From an uncultured Eubacteriales bacterium (GTDB lineage: Bacteria > Bacillota > Clostridia > Oscillospirales > Oscillospiraceae): a stretch of DNA of 64,000 bases. The notes beneath the pieces are model-generated. The model did not search any database. It had not been told where the DNA came from and worked only from the letters and a program-made list of their open reading frames with translations. The translations under genes were made by a program, and so were the position numbers. The stretch is from NCBI GenBank assembly GCA_900547745.1, contig URHT01000001.1:69885-133884 (forward strand), given 5' to 3'. Below, piece after piece: positions 60,805 to 64,000 of this stretch; the stretch's first letter is position 1; each line of letters begins with the position of its first letter.

Positions 60805-61971
60805 TCAGGGCTCCAGCCCCAGTGTTTCCAGCAGGTCGCGGGTGCGGGCGCGGCTCTCCTCCGTGGTGGAGGCGGCCAGCTGCAGCTCGTGCAGGCTGCG
60901 CTTGGTGGCAGAGGATGACAGCAGAAGCTGGCCCCAGCGGCGCAGCTGGTACAGCGGCATCAGAGCGGGGCGGCCCTCCAGCGCGGGGTATTTGCGCAGC
61001 AGGGCGCCGTAGGGCATCCAGATGCGGGACAGCAAATAGCGTGCGCGGCCGCCCAGCTGCAGCTGCCGCATGTGCATCAGGTTCTCCTGCGAGCCGTAGA
61101 CGCCGCCGGTCAGCAGGTAGTGCGCCAGCTCCCGTGTGACATCGTCGTGGGCGGCGCCGCCGAACCAGACCTCCGACAGGCGGCGGGCCTGTACGGCAAA
61201 GGGGAGGAGCCCGGCCTGTGCCAGCAGGGCGTCGCGCCGGGCGGCGTCGAAGGACACGCGGTGCTCCAGCAGCCAGAGATCCAGAAAAGGACGGATGCCG
61301 CAGCCGCCGACGAGAAAGTGCTTGGACATGTGGGCGATATGGTAGAGATAGAACATCTCATCCCGGAGGGTGTGTTCAAAGGCACCGTCCGGGGCGTCCG
61401 CATAGTCCCAGACCGTGTCCAGAAGCGGTGCGGCGGTGGCGTTGTAGTGATCCTCCAGCAGGCGGTAATGCAGCTCAAGGAGGACGCCGCCGGGGGCGGT
61501 CAGGACGACGTTGTGGGTGTCCTTGTCGCCCACGGTGTACCCCAGCTGCGCCGCCAGGAGCTGGGTGGCGGCATCCACGCGCTCCTCCGGCACCAGAATG
61601 TCGATGTCGCAGCTGGTGCGCATCCACGGCTCCGGATACAGCGTCCGGAGGACGGTGCCCTTCAGCGGGAGAAAGGGGACGCCCGCCGCGTTCAGCGTGT
61701 CCCGCAGCTGCGACAGCTCGCGGCGCTGCGTCTCACAGCGGTAGACGGATAACATGACCTGCTTTTCAAAGGCGTTCCGGGCGCTGCCGTCGGGCAGCAG
61801 CTTACGGCGCAGCAGGGCGCTGCCCGTCAGGTGCGCCATATCGTGGGCGGCGGAGAGCTTGTACAGACGGGCCGCCGCGTCCTCATCCAGCGGCGGCATC
61901 GACGGGTCGATGGCCCTGCCGCAGACCTCCGACGCGATGAGTTCCATCATGGTGCGTGTCAGCTGTTCCAT
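60805..61971 (-). CDS. Nucleotidyltransferase-fold family protein
   Basis: 388 residues from ATG 61971 (GGAGGATACCT upstream). The segment LKGTVLRTLYPEPWMRTSCD followed by IDILV (~103-127) is the mark of the NTP_transf_5 family, with the two metal-binding Asp in CDIDIL. C-terminal two thirds are mostly helical (H-rich YLYHIAHMSKHFL near 215). Function unknown; relatives occur in polysaccharide and natural-product loci. It follows the Rrf2 gene by 48 bp and is probably co-transcribed. Confidence 0.78.
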   Translation of the reverse strand: MEQLTRTMMELIASEVCGRAIDPSMPPLDEDAAARLYKLSAAHDMAHLTGSALLRRKLLPDGSARNAFEKQVMLSVYRCETQRRELSQLRDTLNAAGVPFLPLKGTVLRTLYPEPWMRTSCDIDILVPEERVDAATQLLAAQLGYTVGDKDTHNVVLTAPGGVLLELHYRLLEDHYNATAAPLLDTVWDYADAPDGAFEHTLRDEMFYLYHIAHMSKHFLVGGCGIRPFLDLWLLEHRVSFDAARRDALLAQAGLLPFAVQARRLSEVWFGGAAHDDVTRELAHYLLTGGVYGSQENLMHMRQLQLGGRARYLLSRIWMPYGALLRKYPALEGRPALMPLYQLRRWGQLLLSSSATKRSLHELQLAASTTEESRARTRDLLETLGLEP

Positions 61972-62019
61972 AGGTATCCTCCGTTTATGCGCGTATCGAG
62001 CTTCGTTGGCGGCGCGGCC

Positions 62020-62442
62020 TTACAGGCCGCTGCCGTCGGTCTGCCGCAGGAGATCGGCCAGCGATACGCTGTCCAGATAGCCGTTGATGAGGCTGTCCAG
62101 CTTCTCCCACATGGGCAGGGTGTGGCAGTGACCGGCCCGGGGGCAGGTGTTCTCCTCCCCCTCCAGACAGGTGACGGGCGCCAGCGAGCCCTCCGTCAGC
62201 CGCAGGATCTCGCCCACGGAGTACTGGGCGGGCGTGCGGGTCAGGCGGTAGCCGCCGCCCTTGCCCCGGACGCCGTCCACCAGTCCCGCACGGGACAGCA
62301 GCACGACGATGCTCTCCAGATATTTTTCAGACACGGACTGCTTTTCCGCGATGACCGGCAGCGGCGTATAGCTGCCCGCCGGGCGCTGGGCAAGCTCCAG
62401 CATGACCCGCAGGGCGTAGCGCCCCTTGGTGGAAACCAGCAT
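62020..62442 (-). CDS. Rrf2-family transcriptional regulator with three Cys
   Basis: 140 residues from ATG 62442 (AAGGGGGTC upstream). Winged HTH at ~1-70 (STKGRYALRVMLELA, SEKYLESIVVLLSRAGLV, GKGGGYRLTR). Cys92, Cys100 and Cys106 form a C-x7-C-x5-C cluster, close to the C-x5-C-x5-C of IscR, so it may bind an Fe-S cluster. A perfect dyad overlaps its -10 box, suggesting autorepression. No isc/suf genes follow; the next gene is a nucleotidyltransferase-fold protein. Confidence 0.88.
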   Translation of the reverse strand: MLVSTKGRYALRVMLELAQRPAGSYTPLPVIAEKQSVSEKYLESIVVLLSRAGLVDGVRGKGGGYRLTRTPAQYSVGEILRLTEGSLAPVTCLEGEENTCPRAGHCHTLPMWEKLDSLINGYLDSVSLADLLRQTDGSGL

Positions 62443-62463
62443 GATAAGACCCCCTTCGAGACA

Positions 62464-62497
62464 AGCATAGTATATCACTATGCTGATGGAGACGCAA
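62464..62497 (-). promoter_or_regulatory. Rrf2 gene promoter with overlapping operator dyad
   Basis: Minus strand -35 TTGCGT (62492-62497), 17-bp spacer, -10 TATACT (62469-62474). The dyad AGCATAGT-ATATC-ACTATGCT (62464-62484) covers the -10. Confidence 0.8.
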
Positions 62498-62500
62498 GCC

Positions 62501-63838
62501 TTACATATAATGATATTTGCCGCGCTTGGCCAGCAGGAAGAGCACGGAGATCAGGAACGCGAACACCTCCGCCACGGTGATGGCCCACCAGATGCCGTCC
62601 ACACCGAAGAAAACGGGCAGGATCAGCACCGACGCGGACTGGAACACCAGCGTCCGCAGGAAGGAGATGGCGGCGGACACGCCGCCGTTGTTCAGCGCGG
62701 TGAAGAAGCCGGAGGCGAAGATGTTGAAGCCCGCCAGCAGGAACGACCACGCAAACAGGCGGAAGGCGTGGCTGGTCAGGGCGAACAGCTCGGCGTCGTA
62801 GCCCACGAACAGGCGGGCCAGCGGATCGGCCAGCGCCATGGCCAGCGCCGTCAGCGCCACGCCGGTGATGCCCATCAGCAGGACGCTCTTGCCCAGCAGA
62901 TTTTTCAGCTCCCCGTGGTTCTGCGCGCCGTAGTGATAGCTGACCACCGGCGCGCAGCCGATGGAGTAGCCGATGTAGATGGAGATGAAGATGAACTGGA
63001 CGTACATCAGCACGCCGTAGGCGGAGACGCCGTCCTCGCCGGCCAGCCGCAGCAGCTGGAGGTTGTAGACCATGCTCACCAGCGATGAGGAGATGTTGCT
63101 CATCAGCTCCGACGAGCCGTTGCCGCAGGCAGCCAGAATAGGCCGGAGACGCAGGCGCGTGGGGGACAGGCGCAGCAGGCTGCTGTTGGGCCGCAGGAAG
63201 TACACCAGCGGCAGCACGCCGCCCACACACTGGCTCAGGCCGGTGGCGAAGGCCGCGCCGGCCACGCCCCATTTGAACACGGCGATGAACAGGGCGTCCA
63301 GCACCATGTTGGTCAGGCCCGCCGCCACTGTGACCTTCAGACCCAGCTTGGGCTTTTCCGCCGCGATGAAAAAGCTCTGGAACACGTTTTGCAGCATGAA
63401 GGCGAACGTAAAGCCCGTGACGATGCGGCCGTACAGCACGCAGTCGTCCATCATGGCGTCGGTGGCCCCTAAAAACCGGGAGACGGGACGCATGAAGACG
63501 ATGCCGGCGGCGGACAGCACCGCGCCCAGTGCCAGCGTGAACAGCACCATCATGGAGAACGTCCGGTTGGCGCTGTCCGGGTCGCCCTCGCCCAGAATTT
63601 TGGATACCAGAGCCGTGCCGCCGGTGCCGAGCATGAAGCCCATGCCGCCCAGGATCATCACGAAGGGCATCACCAGATTCACAGAGGCGAAGGCCGTCTT
63701 GCCTACGAAGTTGGATACGAACAGGCCGTCCACCACGCCGTAGATGGAGGTGAACACCATCATGACGATGGACGGCAGCGTGAAGCGCAGCAGCTTGGAG
63801 TAGGAGAAGTGATCGGATAAGCGGATGCTTTTTTCCAT
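62501..63838 (-). CDS. MATE-family multidrug efflux transporter
   Basis: 445 residues from ATG 63838 (CAGGAGCATTTCT upstream). Twelve predicted membrane helices; family features are LPSIVMMVFTSIYGVVDGLFVSN near the start and GMGFMLGTGGTALVSKILGEG near 75, typical of the DinF/NorM-like group. It exports cationic compounds against Na+ or H+. A GCCTGCC-TTGC-GGCAGGC hairpin (63864-63881) lies in its leader. Ends just before the rrf2 promoter. Confidence 0.92.
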   Translation of the reverse strand: MEKSIRLSDHFSYSKLLRFTLPSIVMMVFTSIYGVVDGLFVSNFVGKTAFASVNLVMPFVMILGGMGFMLGTGGTALVSKILGEGDPDSANRTFSMMVLFTLALGAVLSAAGIVFMRPVSRFLGATDAMMDDCVLYGRIVTGFTFAFMLQNVFQSFFIAAEKPKLGLKVTVAAGLTNMVLDALFIAVFKWGVAGAAFATGLSQCVGGVLPLVYFLRPNSSLLRLSPTRLRLRPILAACGNGSSELMSNISSSLVSMVYNLQLLRLAGEDGVSAYGVLMYVQFIFISIYIGYSIGCAPVVSYHYGAQNHGELKNLLGKSVLLMGITGVALTALAMALADPLARLFVGYDAELFALTSHAFRLFAWSFLLAGFNIFASGFFTALNNGGVSAAISFLRTLVFQSASVLILPVFFGVDGIWWAITVAEVFAFLISVLFLLAKRGKYHYM

Positions 63839-63911
63839 AGAAATGCTCCTGTGTGCAGCAATGGCCTGCCTTGCGGCAGGCATTAGGATATAAGGTATGT
63901 CATCGCAGAAT

Positions 63912-63940
63912 AAAGGGACACACGTCATGTGTGTCCCTTT
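63912..63940 (-). terminator. Terminator after tRNA-Glu
   Basis: Stem AAAGGGACACAC/GTGTGTCCCTTT with a 5-nt loop, downstream of the tRNA on the minus strand. Confidence 0.85.
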
Positions 63941-63946
63941 ACTTTG

Positions 63947-64000
63947 TGGTGACCCGTACCGGATTCGAACCGATGTTAAAGGCGTGAGAGGCCTCTGTCT
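63947..64000 (-). tRNA. tRNA-Glu (CUC), 3' part; continues past the window
   Basis: The minus strand reads an anticodon stem-loop GAGGC-CTCTCAC-GCCTT (anticodon CTC, Glu), the T arm with GGTTCGAATCC and an acceptor end GGGTCACCA with encoded CCA. The D arm and 5' end are beyond base 64000. Confidence 0.88.

Overview
The window is GC-rich, densely coded DNA that looks like a chromosome of a Clostridia-type Firmicute, most likely an Oscillospiraceae-like gut anaerobe. The pointers are L27 with the cleavable N-terminal extension next to its Prp protease gene, a Firmicutes-type L10 leader, YhgE/Pip-family membrane proteins, cohesin/dockerin modules, TmcAL, LuxS with MTA/SAH nucleosidase, and pyruvate carboxylase. 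This assignment is an inference from gene content; no 16S gene is present.

1-22.8 kb (+) is one long accessory locus for the cell surface. It holds a dockerin protein cut by the window edge, a cohesin/FN3 protein, a second dockerin protein with a PQQ-like propeller, a very large GLUG-repeat membrane-anchored protein broken by a frameshift near 13458, and a DUF4430 protein. These are followed by a MoxR ATPase, a DUF58 protein, a transglutaminase-like membrane protein whose catalytic residues are substituted, and a lipoprotein with an alpha-toroid plus DUF4430 layout resembling the two-domain plan of animal intrinsic factor/transcobalamin. I regard this as the most likely undescribed system here: a cohesin-dockerin surface assembly built around corrinoid-like ligand capture, with MoxR/DUF58/TGase-like parts as the maturation or assembly module.

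22.8-34.4 kb (+) carries pyruvate carboxylase on its own promoter, a YhgE / small membrane protein / YhgE operon, a minus-strand HTH regulator, and a YihY/BrkB membrane protein overlapping trkA.

34.4-41.2 kb holds a six-gene, fully overlapping shikimate operon on the minus strand (aroB-aroA-aroC-aroK-aroQ-aroE). AroC carries a C-terminal chorismate mutase and AroA an AT-rich in-frame insertion. Two inverted copies of a hairpin-rich noncoding element, about 550-630 bp each, flank the operon; one is bounded by 15-bp inverted repeats.

41.2-46.5 kb is the rpmG-secE-nusG-rplK-rplA / rplJ-rplL cluster (minus), not followed by rpoB, and the divergent ruvX plus an HI0933-type flavoprotein (+). 46.6-51.1 kb (+) encodes three pilin/adhesin-like wall proteins with no sortase nearby.

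51.4-55.7 kb is a small mixed region: a LysR regulator, a DUF2156-GNAT fusion, a 59-residue ORF, two unknown proteins and an XRE regulator. 55.7-64 kb carries housekeeping genes: obgE, the rplU-prp-rpmA operon, mtnN-luxS, tmcAL, a nucleotidyltransferase-fold protein with an Rrf2 regulator, a MATE transporter, and the 3' part of a tRNA-Glu(CUC). Most transcription units have recognisable sigma-A promoters with 17-bp spacing and hairpin/T-run terminators, listed individually.
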